NCBI GenBank assembly: GCA_951640165.1
Contig: OX621246.1
Location: 5,667,001 to 5,731,000 of the forward strand
Direction of reading: 5' to 3'
From: Pseudoips prasinana
Taxonomy: Eukaryota > Arthropoda > Insecta > Lepidoptera > Nolidae
Length of the DNA: 64,000 bases
The notes beneath the pieces were generated by a model. That model did no database searches and was not told the DNA's origin. It worked only from the letters and a program-made list of their open reading frames with translations. Shown in pieces: positions 41,885-51,505 of this stretch. A program made the translations under genes and the position numbers. Position 1 is the first letter of the stretch, and the number at the start of each line of letters is the position of its first letter.

Positions 41885-42185
41885 TAATCGATAATGAGGT
41901 TCTGGGTTCAAATCCCGGGTCGATCCAAAGATTGATTTAGGAATTTCCTGTTAATAAATTTCTTAATATCGGCTCGATGTGGTTGGAGTTGGCAGTATTT
42001 GACCCCGAGCCTCGGAGAGCACGTACTTTTTTTTAAAGCCGTCATTTTCGTAAAGCCGTCGGTCCTGAACCTGACTTTTTTGCGGTCGTGTTGCTAGTCG
42101 TCGCAATGGATCATGAGAGTGAAGGCATAGAAAGTGCTTTGCGCACACACTTGTGCACTATAGTGCACAAAAGGTCGTGCTAAAA
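41885..42185 (+). mobile_element. SINE-E
   Basis: GGTTCTGGGTTCAAATCCCG B box region, GAGCCTCGGAGAGCACGTAC, GTCGGTCCTGAACCTGACTT, TGGATCATGAGAGTGAAGGC and CACACTTGTGCACTATAGTG. Confidence 0.7.
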
Positions 42186-42394
42186 AGTAATGTACTATTC
42201 CTGTTTGGAAAATTTCTGAGTATTAGCCTGGGAAGTCTGGGAGGTGGTGGTAGTTCACCCATTGCTTCGGAGAGCACATAACCGTCAGTCCGGTACTTGA
42301 CCTCTTTCCGGTCGTGTTGCTAGTTGCCCCGATCGTAAGAATGACGGAATAGGAAGTGCCCTGTGTTTACGAACACACTTGTGCAGTACAATAT

Positions 42395-42623
42395 CGCACC
42401 TTTAGAATTAAAGGGACCTAATTAAAAAATCATGATTTTGACTTTATATCAAAAAATGACCTAAAACTACAAAGTTTATCGTTTTAAATTAAAACACAGG
42501 CCGATTTTGGCGTAGAAAGCTACATCACCATTAATTACAAAAAATGTAACCGTTCAAATCTTTATGTAACGATTCCCAAAAAATCATGTTTTCTAATTAG
42601 GTCACTACAATTCTAAAGGTGCG
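42395..42623. mobile_element. MITE-4, 229 bp, inside SINE-E
   Basis: Inverted ends CGCACCTTTAGAATT are perfect for 15 bp, then imperfect through GACCTAATTA and AATCATG. Flanking ATAT at 42391-42394 and 42624-42627 is a possible target duplication. The SINE-E sequence without the insertion is ATAATATGTCCCGCGC. No ORF. Confidence 0.75.
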
Positions 42624-42670
42624 ATATGTTCCGCCAATTACCATCAATTATATTATTAGCCTTACAATAT

Positions 42671-42714
42671 GCCATCTGCGCGGCATATATTATAATATAT
42701 GCCGCGCAGATGGC
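42671..42714. repeat. Perfect 44-bp palindrome
   Basis: GCCATCTGCGCGGCATATAT-TA is followed immediately by its exact complement; 22-bp arms, no spacer. The arm is the SINE-E segment around GCGCAGATGGC, so it is probably an inverted junction of two SINE-E pieces. Confidence 0.9.
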
Positions 42715-42811
42715 TAGTCTCCATTGCAATTGGCCGCCGTGGCTAATGTGTTACTGTTTTTGAACTCCTTTACTAAAACTTAAAAATCTTTACTCCAAAT
42801 GGAAAGAAGTA

Positions 42812-42975
42812 GGTATTTATAGGCCCCCTACAAGATGGACCGATGATCTTGTGAGGGTCGCTGGAAGTCGCTGGTTGCGGATAGCGCAAGACCGGCAATT
42901 GTGGAGATCTTTGGGGCAGGCCTTTGTCAGCAGCGACTGATATGATGATGATCATGATGATGATCATGATGATGT
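42812..42975 (+). mobile_element. RTE-like LINE 3' end
   Basis: GGCCCCCTACAAGATGGACC, GATCTTGTGAGGGTCGCTGG, AAGACCGGCAATTGTGGAGA and a long GATGATGATCATGAT tail. Confidence 0.7.
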
Positions 42976-43200
42976 ACTGCGTAACTAATTGTATGGGCAA
43001 AAAACTTATCCCAAAATCGCAAATGTTTATTTGTAAAATAACATTTGTATGTATTGTAAATACTGAAAAAAATATTAATGCGGGCTTAGGAAGTACTCAA
43101 GAAAAAGTGGATAATACTAGTTTAAGTGTTTTATTTGTTTATCGTTTACTTTCTTCTTATCATTAAGTTCCATTACCAGGGAATCCCTCGAGATGATAAA

Positions 43201-43240
43201 TTTTTCAAATATAGAATAACAGCATTCTATATTTGAAAAT
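43201..43240. repeat. Hairpin, about 16-bp arms
   Basis: TTTCAAATATAGAAT and its complement ATTCTATATTTGAAA around AACAGC. Confidence 0.7.
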
Positions 43241-44099
43241 AAATATTTTATTTAAGTGTCTTAAATCATAGTGTTGCGGGAACTATAAAAATGTTTTTTT
43301 AACTCCTCCGAGACATAAATTTGTGGTTTCTGGAATTCCTGCAGGCCAAATAATTGTCTTCACAAATTTGCATGTCATTATTATATGATTAGATATGTTA
43401 AGCTACTTTTGTGCTACCAATGTAAGACCTTTTAAAACCATATTTACTTGCAAATAAATCTTTGACTTTGAGATTCATGTCCGTAAAATTCATTTTCACA
43501 TAGAAAAAGCACACCAATTTAGCCATAAGAGGGGGCAATTATTTGATACGAATGCAAAATAATGGTCATGGAAGGCGAATGTTAGTCAAAAACCGACAGT
43601 GTGTATCGACACTAAGCGGAGTAGTTTGGGGGTGTCACTCCATTCCAGGGGTCAATCAATTCTGTTCGGTCTAATCAGTTCATTCACTCTCTCTTTAATG
43701 TCTACCATTGCCGAAAGTTCCCTACGTGTCCAGAATTCCGTCCATTGTGTCCGTCTCACGTGTGAGCGGGATGTAAATTGTGTTTTTCAGTGGTGCGCGC
43801 ACGCCTTGGCTTGGAACTCGAGACTTCTAATTCCAAATCAACAGTCTAAATATTGGGCTAGGTAAGTAAGTATGTACCTGATTATAGTATTACTCGAATA
43901 AATCCTTATATCAGTTTCTAGGCGTACGATTCTAATCTCTTTCAATATAAATGTTATTAAATGAATAAAAATGCCGCCTTTCAGTAGCAATTGCGTAACT
44001 CTTATATGTACTGAGTTATCTTCATAATCAATATAATCATACAGTGATATCAAAAAGATTCGACCAGCATATACTTGTATAATATGTCCCTGACTTCGG
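43241..44099. other. Unassigned region with a possible first exon
   Basis: The plus-strand open frame 43599-43865 (88 codons) ends just at AGGTAAGTAAG, a good 5' splice site, with an arthropod-type initiator-like TCAGTT near 43674. No domain is recognised and no downstream exon was found, so this is weak. Confidence 0.25.
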
Positions 44100-44179
44100 A
44101 TCATCATATCAGCCGAAAAATTTCCAAGCATTCGACAAAGGATCTCCAGAATGTAACTCTGTCCATAATTTGAGGATAT

Positions 44180-44445
44180 CACACTAATATTGGGCTATGC
44201 TCGGAGTATCCCTGTGCGATCGAATCAAAGTAGCCGACATAGCCCAAAGAATTGCCAAACTGAAGTGGCAGTGGCACATAGCTCGTAGAACCAACGGCCG
44301 ATGGGGCAGAAAGGTTCTGGAGTGGCGACCTCGAACCGGTAGACGCAGCGTGGGCAGGCCCCCTACAAGGTGGACCCACGATATTGCAAGGGTCGCGGGA
44401 AGCCGCTGGATGCGGGCAGTGCAGGACCGACTACTAGGCTAAGTT
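44180..44445 (+). pseudogene. RTE-like LINE C-terminus, best preserved fragment
   Basis: The plus strand encodes MLGVSLCDRIKVADIAQRIA, then KLKWQWHIARRTNGRWGRKV, VLEWRPRTGRRSVGRPPTRW, and HDIARVAGSRWMRAVQDRLL followed by stop. It is the C-terminal tail of a non-LTR polyprotein; no reverse transcriptase is left. A minus-strand scrap of the same family (44100-44158) lies just upstream. Confidence 0.75.
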
Positions 44446-44498
44446 TTATCCTTATATCCTACATTTAGCTGATCGTAACTAAATAAAAATCTAGTAGA

Positions 44499-44560
44499 GG
44501 CCGTTGCCTAACCTAACCTAGGGGGGGGGGGGGGGGGTTAGGCAACGGCAGGTTAGGTTT
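44499..44560. repeat. G17 tract inside a 14-bp inverted repeat
   Basis: GCCGTTGCCTAACC (44500-44513) and its exact complement (44536-44549) surround CCTAACCTA-type repeats and 17 consecutive G (44521-44537). CCTAA units match the insect telomere repeat but number only about three. Confidence 0.8.
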
Positions 44561-45287
44561 ACATTAAATTTAAGTTTTCTATGTATTTTATCATATTATG
44601 GATCTGAATAAAAGGCTATATTATTATTATTATTATTATTATAGAGGCCGTTGCCAGGTTTTAAAATTAATTAAATGTATAAATTAAAGCTTTCTAACGT
44701 GCAATTATAGTAATATATTTGGTATGGTAGGTATGTATGGCATTGATTGTGATAACATTTAAATTTGGGATTCACAAACAATAACCTACAACGTTACCTA
44801 AACTGATAAAAAAAAAACAACTATTAAATTAAATTAAACATAACTAGTATTTTTCAAAAGAAAGTGCCTGTATGTTAAAAAAGTCATGGAGAAAATATCT
44901 ACCTTATTGTTAGTTGATAGCTAATATATTTATATTAAAGCGAAGGATATTCCGCAACGTTTTAGCCAATTCTTCTCAACTTTCGCAGGTCAATCGCGGC
45001 ACGCGTTCATAGTGGAGAAGACGTTTTTTGCTCTCCTGAAAAATTAGTCTCATGTCCCTTGCTATGTTTTAAAATAACACAGCCGCACTGATATTCAATT
45101 CTGGTCCTCCCAACGCAAATAGGTTGCCTGGATGAGATCGCTTTTAGAGAGAAGGCCGCTAATTGCAAAATATTGTTCTATGCATATCGTAATGTTTCTT
45201 CTTCTACTTAAAAGCTATGGCTATGAGCGCCTCCAAACATTGATCCTATCCAATACTCTAAGTATCATACACTGTTTATATTACGTA
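44561..45287. other. No gene recognised
   Basis: It starts with a short (ATT)n tract at about 44624-44640 and a repeat of GAGGCCGTTGCC. The rest has no support. Confidence 0.4.
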
Positions 45288-45594
45288 CTAGCTGTGCCCC
45301 GCGGTTTTACCCGCGTTAAACTTTATAAATTATCACTGCTCCTCCCCCGTAAGTGACTGCGTGATAATATGTAGCCTATATGTTGACCCGACCTCTTAAA
45401 ACTTGCAAAATTTGAAGTAAATCCATGCAGTACTTTTTGAGTTTAGCCCGGACATACATACAGACAAACGGACAAAAAATCTAAAACTATATTTTTGGCT
45501 ACGACTTCGATTGTGGATAAAGTCCCAAGTATCCTTAAAAAAAAATATTCAATGTACAGCTTTGACTTTCTTACGATTTTATTATATGTATAGA
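45288..45594 (-). mobile_element. HEL-3 Helitron, 307 bp, complete
   Basis: On the minus strand it starts TCTATACATATAATAAAATC (TC at 45593-45594), carries TTTGCAAGTTTTAAGAGGTC, and ends with GGGTAAAACCGCGGGGCACA and CTAG (45288-45291). It is placed between A and T. Confidence 0.8.
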
Positions 45595-46141
45595 TGTAAA
45601 CGTCATAATAACACTATGTACGTGCGGCTGGCGCGCCGCTAAAATATGTTCAAAGGAAACATGCCTCTATTTGATTTGATAGCGACATAAAATACTAAAA
45701 AGCTTAGGGCTGACACCCAGTACTACACTTTTAGTCTAGTCTCTTTGAGGGAAGTGAACATGTACATAATTTGTGTCAAACATGAACCCTGTTAGGGAGT
45801 TGCAAATACATTAATTTCTTATAACAATCTTAAATTATATAAAAGGTGAATATAATAGCTTTAAATAAATTTCAAATTAATTTAACATTATTAATTACTA
45901 TGAATATCATTATACAATGAGAATTATATATAAACAAAAATAAAAAAAAATTATATTTGGATAAATGTCAAATGATGTTTTACAGTAAAAAAGATATAAA
46001 AATAATAATAATAATTTAGATAAATGTCAAATGATGAAGTAATTACATAATATACAATAAAACATACAAAATAATAATTTAAATAAATGTCAAATCATTT
46101 TTATGTCTCATTTCAAATTTTCATGGTATCATATTGTCTTC
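45595..46141. other. No gene recognised; short spaced repeats
   Basis: ATAAATGTCAAATGATG or a close variant occurs three times at about 45962, 46021 and 46084, roughly 60 bp apart, in very AT-rich sequence. Confidence 0.45.
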
Positions 46142-46292
46142 TATTTTAAATTTGTTGAACTATTCGATCTACTTCATTTCATCTGAAGGAGGATTGGAGG
46201 AGGCATTTCATCGATACGAATGCAATCTAAGAGTCGTGGGAGGGTGTTCGCGATCGTACTCTCGGCTGGTGAATTCGATATTTAGAATTGTG
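46142..46292 (+). pseudogene. Diverged relative of the 63.7-kb exon
   Basis: The plus strand, with one frame change, gives FVELFDLLHF, then GGLEEAFHRYECNLRVV, and then, after a short deletion, FAIVLSAGEFDI. These blocks align in order with FVQLSLYV, EDLVRLFHRYECKLRVM and FAVVLSSSEYEK of 63656-63827. A frame break and deletion make it a pseudo-exon. Confidence 0.5.
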
Positions 46293-46499
46293 TATAGCGT
46301 CACGAGAGTTTCCAATCGTGGTGTTCATCTAGATAAGTCGTGATAGCACCATCGTCGTTTCAGAAATATATAAAGGTTTTGGCCGAGAGGAAAATACTCT
46401 TACAATTTACTGACTCCATTGAAAACAGAACCATATTACCATAATAAATGAAACGAACATAAACATATATAACTATATATTAATATAGCTACTATTTGC

Positions 46500-46985
46500 T
46501 TGCCTATTTCCACGCCACGCCACATAAGTGAACAAAGATGTCAAAAATGTTCTTTTGTTCTTCTTCTGAAGACTTCAATGAATGAAATAGCGCGTATCGT
46601 ATGACGCAGACAATTCCACAAACGCACCGCGCCGAGCCACCGTAGCTGCTAGAACTGCGAGTAGGCATTCAGATTTCAGATGAGAAGAGAAGTAGCTGAG
46701 CGACAGAGATTCCCTCGAGGGACCAAATACTAGATATGAGAAATACTATGATAGACGAGGGCATTATAATTATGAAGAATAGAAAAGAAGAAGGAGAGTA
46801 TATGACAATCTCGACGCCGCCGGTAAAACTTCAACTGAGACCGTCACATGATCACATTTTCGGAGTCCGAAAATGAAACGGATACGTACCTACATTTTGC
46901 AGTCGTGCAAGCTATTCAAAGTTCTTCATTAGCGTCAAGAAAACAGACATCAGCATAGTCAAGAAGAGGGAGTAGTAGGAAATGT
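46500..46985 (-). pseudogene. Decayed LINE ORF C-terminus
   Basis: On the minus strand, in shifting frames, it reads LDYADVCFLDANEELLN, then LVPRGNLCRSATSLL and VRLWNCLRHTIRA. The order YxDV..LN..(L/I)VPR..LWN.LP..IR matches the C-terminus of LINE-2-type elements at 25.0-25.4 kb. Many stops; non-functional. Confidence 0.55.
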
Positions 46986-47009
46986 GCAAGGTTAACTTTT
47001 TATGCTGTG

Positions 47010-47092
47010 TGGCTAACGTGAAAGAATATCGCCACCCCAACTCATCTCGTGGGAGGCGTAAAAGTCGTCCCGAGGGGATATCTACCAGTCAA
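47010..47092 (+). repeat. REP-4 fragment at the LINE-1 3' junction
   Basis: GAATATCGCCACCCCAACTC, CTCGTGGGAGGCGTAAAAGT and GGGGATATCTACCAG, broken by LINE-1 at the point where other copies continue AGAACGG. Confidence 0.6.
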
Positions 47093-49886
47093 AGTCAAAG
47101 TCAAAGTAATTTTATTCCGTAAAAATTTTACATTTATGTGGAATCGTCATATTTTTTTTACCCTACCGTGCAGTGCATGACGTGGCAGCTACTGAGAAAC
47201 ACTGCCAGAAAACTCAGTAGGAATCCTTTTTTAAAATAAAATATACTTAAGATTAATTACAATCATGTGTGTTGACTCAGAACAACTCCATCCCAAGCAC
47301 TTTTATCACTTAAATAATCAGAAATTTTGTAATATGCCCTGCTACACAATTTGGCTTTAATAATTCTTTTAAACTTATTCGTAGACAATTCTCTAATATC
47401 ATTGGGAAGTTTGTTATAGAATCTTATACATTGCCCCATAAAAGAGTTACTTATTTTGTGGAGACGGGTAGTATGCAGTATGAGATTATTCTTATATCTA
47501 GTATTTACATTATGTGTATCGCTCCTTTTACAGAAGGAATCGATATTTTTATGCACATAAAGTAAGTTTTCATATATATACTGAGATGGTACAGTTAGAA
47601 TGTTGACCTCTTTGAATTTTTCTCTTAGAGACACTCTCGGGCCAAGATTATAGATAGCTCTTACAGCTCTTTTTTGCAATATAAATATGGTGTCAATGTC
47701 AGCAGAGCTACCCCAGAGAAGAATTCCATAGGACATTACACTATGAAAATAACTGAAATAAACCATTCTAGCTGTGTCAACATCAGTCAGCCGTCTAATA
47801 GTTTTCACTGCATATGCTGCAGAACTTAATTTGCCGGACAGTTTTTCTATTTGTGGGCTCCATTGTAGCTTTGAGTCAATAGTGATACCCAAGAACACAG
47901 TTGATTCAACAGGGTCCAACCTAGCTCCATTAAGTTGTACATTGGTTGTCGCCTGTTTCACATTCGGTGTAGTGAATTTAATGACTTTAGTTTTCTTATC
48001 ATTAAGCACAAGATTATTGGCATTAAACCAATGAACAACTTTAGAGATTGCATCATTAACATCGTCAAAATTGCTTAATTGTCGGTTTATTTTGAACGTC
48101 AGGGAAGTATCATCTGCAAACAACACAATCTCATGCTTATCCCTTACGTAGTAAGGTAAGTCATTGATATAAATTAAAAACAAAAATGGGCCCAGAATTG
48201 ACCCCTGTGGGACGCCCATTACCACTGGAGATCCCGGAGATATTTTACCGTTTATTTCGACCTTCTGAATTCTATTGCCCAAGTAAGAAGTCAGAAGTTC
48301 GAGAGCCTTGTTCCTAATACCGTAGTGGTGTAATTTTCTGACCAGAGTATCATGATGAACGCAATCGAACGCTTTGGACAAATCGCAAAAGATACCTAAT
48401 GCATCTTGCGAGTCTTCCCACGCCGCGAATATACTTTTTAATAAGTTGACCCCTGCATCTATGGTTGAACAACCCTTTGTGAATACAAACTGTTTCCGGT
48501 GTAGTAAATTATGTATATTAAAGTGTCTGAGCAGCTGGCTAAGCATAAGCTTTTCAAATATTTTACTAAGAGTGGGCAGCACGGAAACAGGTCGAAAATT
48601 TGAAGGGTCTGAAGTATCACCAGCTTTAAACAAAGGAATGATTTTACTATACTTCATCAAGTCAGGAAATACACCTGATGCAACACAGCAATTGAACACA
48701 GTAGCTAAGTGTGGGGCGATTATAGTAATAATTGATGAAACAGTCTTAACAGATAGACCCCACAGATCCTTTGTGTTTTTCATATTAATACTCTTGAAAG
48801 CATTTAAAATATCTTTAGGGCTAACCACCGAAAATTCAAAAACTGTGTCACACGACCCTACGCTTTGCTTGAGTATCTGCTCAGCAGATGTAGAAGAACA
48901 TGAAAGAGAGTTAGTAAGTATGACTGGAATATTCGAAAAATATTTTTCAAACTCAGTCGCAATCTCCAAATCGCCTTTAATATCTATGTTGTTTATTACT
49001 AAGTTAAAATCACGACTACGTATTTTTGTTTTACCTGTCTCAGCATTAATTATCTTCCAAGTAGTTTTGATTATATTTGTAGAAGATTTAAGTATATTTT
49101 TTATGTGCAAAGATTTAGCAGCGGTACAGGCTCGTCTAAATGTTTTGGCATATTGTTTCACATATTCTTGAAACTCTGTATTATGATTATGGGATCTTTC
49201 TTCATACAATTCATACAACCGATTCCGACTTTTATAGATGCCTGGAGTTGCCCAATCACTGAATACCAGACGGTCACTTACAGACAGTTGTTTGGGTGTG
49301 AACATTGTGCAGAACTCATCATTAATCAAATTGAATAAAGAGTTGTACAAGTGATCCGGATTATCATGATAGGGCAGCCATGCTATTTGTTTTACTATAT
49401 TACATTTAAATTTTTCTAAGCGGTTTTCACTAAATGGAATATAGCTTATAAGTTTTCTTTTAATTTTTGGAGCATTTGAATAAGTTACCAACTGACCTAA
49501 ATGATCTGACTGAATTTTATTGATTATTGATTTAAATAAAGGTTTTACAGTGCTAAATATATTATCAATGCATGTAGCACTTGTAGCAGTTACTCTAGTT
49601 GGTTCTGTAAAATTGTGATATAAATTATAGGATTTAAACAAATTTAATAAATTGCAACTTATTGTGCTTATCTCCAAAATATTTATATTAAAATCTCCAC
49701 AAATAATAACTGTTTTATGGCTGTTAGATAATTTATTTAATGCATCCTCCATAATATCTGAAAAAGTATCAAATGGTGCACAAGGAGGTTTGTAAAGACT
49801 CAAAACAATAAATTGCTCCAACTCAACACATGAAATCTCTACAAGATTCGCCCAGAGAAGGGGCAACATCGTTTCTACTCTGACCA
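47093..49886 (-). mobile_element. LINE-1 non-LTR retrotransposon, 5'-truncated
   Basis: Minus strand. The 3' tail is (TTTGAC)n (complement at 47093-47111), the 3' UTR is 47112-47262, and the long ORF lies to the right. The first ORF and the first half of the endonuclease are missing. A short second copy is at 17118-17467. Clade by sequence feel: the CR1/Jockey side, not settled. Confidence 0.85.
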
Positions 49887-49974
49887 GTAGACAGAGAGAC
49901 GCTGCTGCCCGTTCTCTGCGATCATCATACCGCGATACATTGTGGAAATCTTCTGGAAGTCCACTGCTGGACAA
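47263..49974 (-). CDS. LINE-1 ORF2: endonuclease C-terminal half plus reverse transcriptase
   Basis: A 903-codon frame without stops. Residues 1-30 (RRERAAASLCLL and before) are translated from flanking repeat, not LINE. From about residue 31 comes the C-terminal half of an APE-type endonuclease with CGDFNINI (GDFN at 93-96), an S-x-T-C-I-D-N-I-F block near 132-140, and QSDHLG (SDH at 156-158). The reverse transcriptase follows: FRPVSVLPTLSKIFEKL near 460, DLSKAFDCVHHDTL at 531-544, GVPQGSILGPFLFLIYIND at 587-605 and FADDTS with the catalytic FADD at 619-622. The C-terminus has FYNKLPNDIREL. No RNase H was seen. Family ORF2 proteins normally hold a complete endonuclease, so target nicking is probably lost, while the reverse transcriptase part looks intact. 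Confidence 0.85.
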   Translation of the reverse strand: MSSSGLPEDFHNVSRYDDRRERAAASLCLLVRVETMLPLLWANLVEISCVELEQFIVLSLYKPPCAPFDTFSDIMEDALNKLSNSHKTVIICGDFNINILEISTISCNLLNLFKSYNLYHNFTEPTRVTATSATCIDNIFSTVKPLFKSIINKIQSDHLGQLVTYSNAPKIKRKLISYIPFSENRLEKFKCNIVKQIAWLPYHDNPDHLYNSLFNLINDEFCTMFTPKQLSVSDRLVFSDWATPGIYKSRNRLYELYEERSHNHNTEFQEYVKQYAKTFRRACTAAKSLHIKNILKSSTNIIKTTWKIINAETGKTKIRSRDFNLVINNIDIKGDLEIATEFEKYFSNIPVILTNSLSCSSTSAEQILKQSVGSCDTVFEFSVVSPKDILNAFKSINMKNTKDLWGLSVKTVSSIITIIAPHLATVFNCCVASGVFPDLMKYSKIIPLFKAGDTSDPSNFRPVSVLPTLSKIFEKLMLSQLLRHFNIHNLLHRKQFVFTKGCSTIDAGVNLLKSIFAAWEDSQDALGIFCDLSKAFDCVHHDTLVRKLHHYGIRNKALELLTSYLGNRIQKVEINGKISPGSPVVMGVPQGSILGPFLFLIYINDLPYYVRDKHEIVLFADDTSLTFKINRQLSNFDDVNDAISKVVHWFNANNLVLNDKKTKVIKFTTPNVKQATTNVQLNGARLDPVESTVFLGITIDSKLQWSPQIEKLSGKLSSAAYAVKTIRRLTDVDTARMVYFSYFHSVMSYGILLWGSSADIDTIFILQKRAVRAIYNLGPRVSLREKFKEVNILTVPSQYIYENLLYVHKNIDSFCKRSDTHNVNTRYKNNLILHTTRLHKISNSFMGQCIRFYNKLPNDIRELSTNKFKRIIKAKLCSRAYYKISDYLSDKSAWDGVVLSQHT

Positions 49975-50030
49975 AGGGATGCCTTTGTCCAGCAGATCCT
50001 TTGTAGATGTAATTCGGCTGAAATGATAAA
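49887..50030. repeat. Composite repeat at the LINE-1 5' junction
   Basis: ACAGAGAGACGCTGCTGCCC is the continuation expected after ATCTACCAG in REP-4, but it stands in the opposite orientation to the REP-4 piece at 47010-47092. It is followed by RTE-type CCACTGCTGGACAAAGG and an inverted CTTTGTCCAGCAG. Confidence 0.55.
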
Positions 50031-50225
50031 CTTTAGAGCGAAACGGAAAGAATTATGGTAGACGCTTAAGAGACTGAAACGAAGAGTATACTCTCCTGCT
50101 TACCTCTGTGACGTCATAAGTCCAGGTTGCAGTCAATAATTATGGATAGATTTGTTGCATGTTTAGAGTATGCTGCAGGAACATTGTCATAATTAACTGG
50201 AGCAGGTTTTTTTTTAGAAATCCAA

Positions 50226-50400
50226 TCACACTAATATTAAAGAGGCGAAAGTTTGTGAGTGTGTATGTTTGTTACTTCTTCACGTCTAAACGGCTGGAGC
50301 GATTTTAATAAAATTTCGTATGGAGTTAGCTGATACCCTGGATTAACATATATGCTATAATTTAAAAGTTAAACGCGTGAAAACCGCGGGGTACAGCTAG
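50226..50400 (+). mobile_element. HEL-2 Helitron, 175 bp, complete
   Basis: TCACACTAATATTAAAGAGG start after A, GGCTGGAGCGATTTTAATAA, AACGCGTGAAAACCGCGGGG hairpin region, CTAG at 50397-50400 before T. Confidence 0.8.
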
Positions 50401-50684
50401 TTAACCATATACCGATTACTACGAAGTTTTTATTCGCGTAAAATAATGCAGTGATTACCAAGAATCTAGCAACATTGTTTACAATTTCTCTTAGAGCGGG
50501 GACGGATTAAATCAGGTAACGCCATTCCTATGCAATCACGTTGGATATCCGTTAATTTGTAACAATTATAGTTTCTTACACTTTCGTGGCGATGTAGGAG
50601 AGCCAAACAGACTGGATCAGTCACAATCTGATGGCGATACAACGATCTGATGGGAAATTGGCGCAGTTTGCTTATTAATAACTG

Positions 50685-51080
50685 CCATCTGACCCCAAAC
50701 TAGGTAGAGCCTGTACTATGGAAACCACACATATACATATAGAAAAATCGTTGGAAAGTCAAAACTGTACATTGTATATTTTTTGAAAAGGATACTTGGG
50801 GCGTGATCTACAATCAATATCGACGCCAAAACAATAGATTTTAAAATTTTTGTCTGTTTGTCTGTATCTATGTCCGGGCTAAACTTAAAAAGTACTCCAT
50901 GGATTTACTTCAAATTTTGCATGAATATTACTAAGAGGTTGGGTCAACATATAGGCTACATATTATTATCACGCTATCACCTACGGGGGAGGAGCTATGA
51001 TAATTTATAAAATTCAACGCGGGTAAAACCGCGGGGCACAGCTAGTACTAGATAAATTACACCAAGACACATAACAAATA
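50685..51080 (-). mobile_element. SINE-C split by a HEL-3 Helitron
   Basis: CCATCTGACCCCAAACTAGG and GCCTGTACTATGGAAACC at the left, resuming at AAATTACACCAAGACACATA after the Helitron. The tRNA head is lost. Confidence 0.6.
50736..51045 (+). mobile_element. HEL-3 Helitron
   Basis: AAAGTCAAAACTGTACATTG, GGGGCGTGATCTACAATCAA, AGGTTGGGTCAACATATAGG, GGGTAAAACCGCGGGGCACA, CTAG at 51042-51045 before T. The TC start is blurred. Confidence 0.7.
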
Positions 51081-51081
51081 T

Positions 51082-51400
51082 TTTATTTATTTATTTATTT
51101 ATACAGTACTATTGAAATGTACATAGGCGGACTTAATGCCAAAGGCATTTTCTAACAGTCAACCTTAGGGTGATGCAGAGAGATCATGGCAGGTGCACTT
51201 AGGTATAAAAAAATGTATTTACTTACTATAATTATAAATAATAATAATGACGAACACTATACATATTCTATAAATATATACAATACATACTATACAATAA
51301 ATACCATATGCTTTAATCTAATGAATACTATACTATAACATAATATACTATAATAAATAAAATTATTAAAATTATTGATGAGACTTTTCATTATTGATGA
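51082..51400 (-). mobile_element. LINE-2 3' UTR, 5'-truncated
   Basis: It starts with the complement of an A-rich tail (ATTTATTTATTTATTTA). GGCGGACTTAATGCCAAAGG lies near 51130, and 51270-51390 matches 24907-25015, the stretch next to the LINE-2 stop codon. Confidence 0.65.
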
Positions 51401-51411
51401 GACGTTTATTC

Positions 51412-51505
51412 TATTTATTTAATTTAAAACTGTTGTACACAAACTGTAAAAAGGCGGACTTAATGCCCAAGGCATTCTCTACCAGTCAACCTTTCGATGA
51501 TGCAG
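51412..51505 (-). mobile_element. LINE-2-type 3' UTR fragment
   Basis: TATTTATTTAATTTAAAACT tail, GGCGGACTTAATGCCCAAGG and CATTCTCTACCAGTCAACC. Confidence 0.6.

Larger units (their letters stand above)
42205..42755 (+). mobile_element. SINE-E body split by MITE-4, with a palindromic end
   Basis: GAAGTCTGGGAGGTGGTGGT, CTTGACCTCTTTCCGGTCGT and GAACACACTTGTGCAGTACA precede MITE-4. GTTCCGCC, then GCAGATGGCTAGTCTCCATT and GGCCGCCGTGGC, follow it. The tRNA head is missing. Confidence 0.65.

Noticed and set aside
44505..44560. Interstitial telomere
   Set aside because: Only about three CCTAA units are present next to the G run, too few to call a telomeric array.
48374..49171. 265-codon plus-strand open frame
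   Set aside because: It lies wholly antisense to the LINE-1 ORF2, has no recognisable domain, and the minus-strand frame is clearly the reverse transcriptase.
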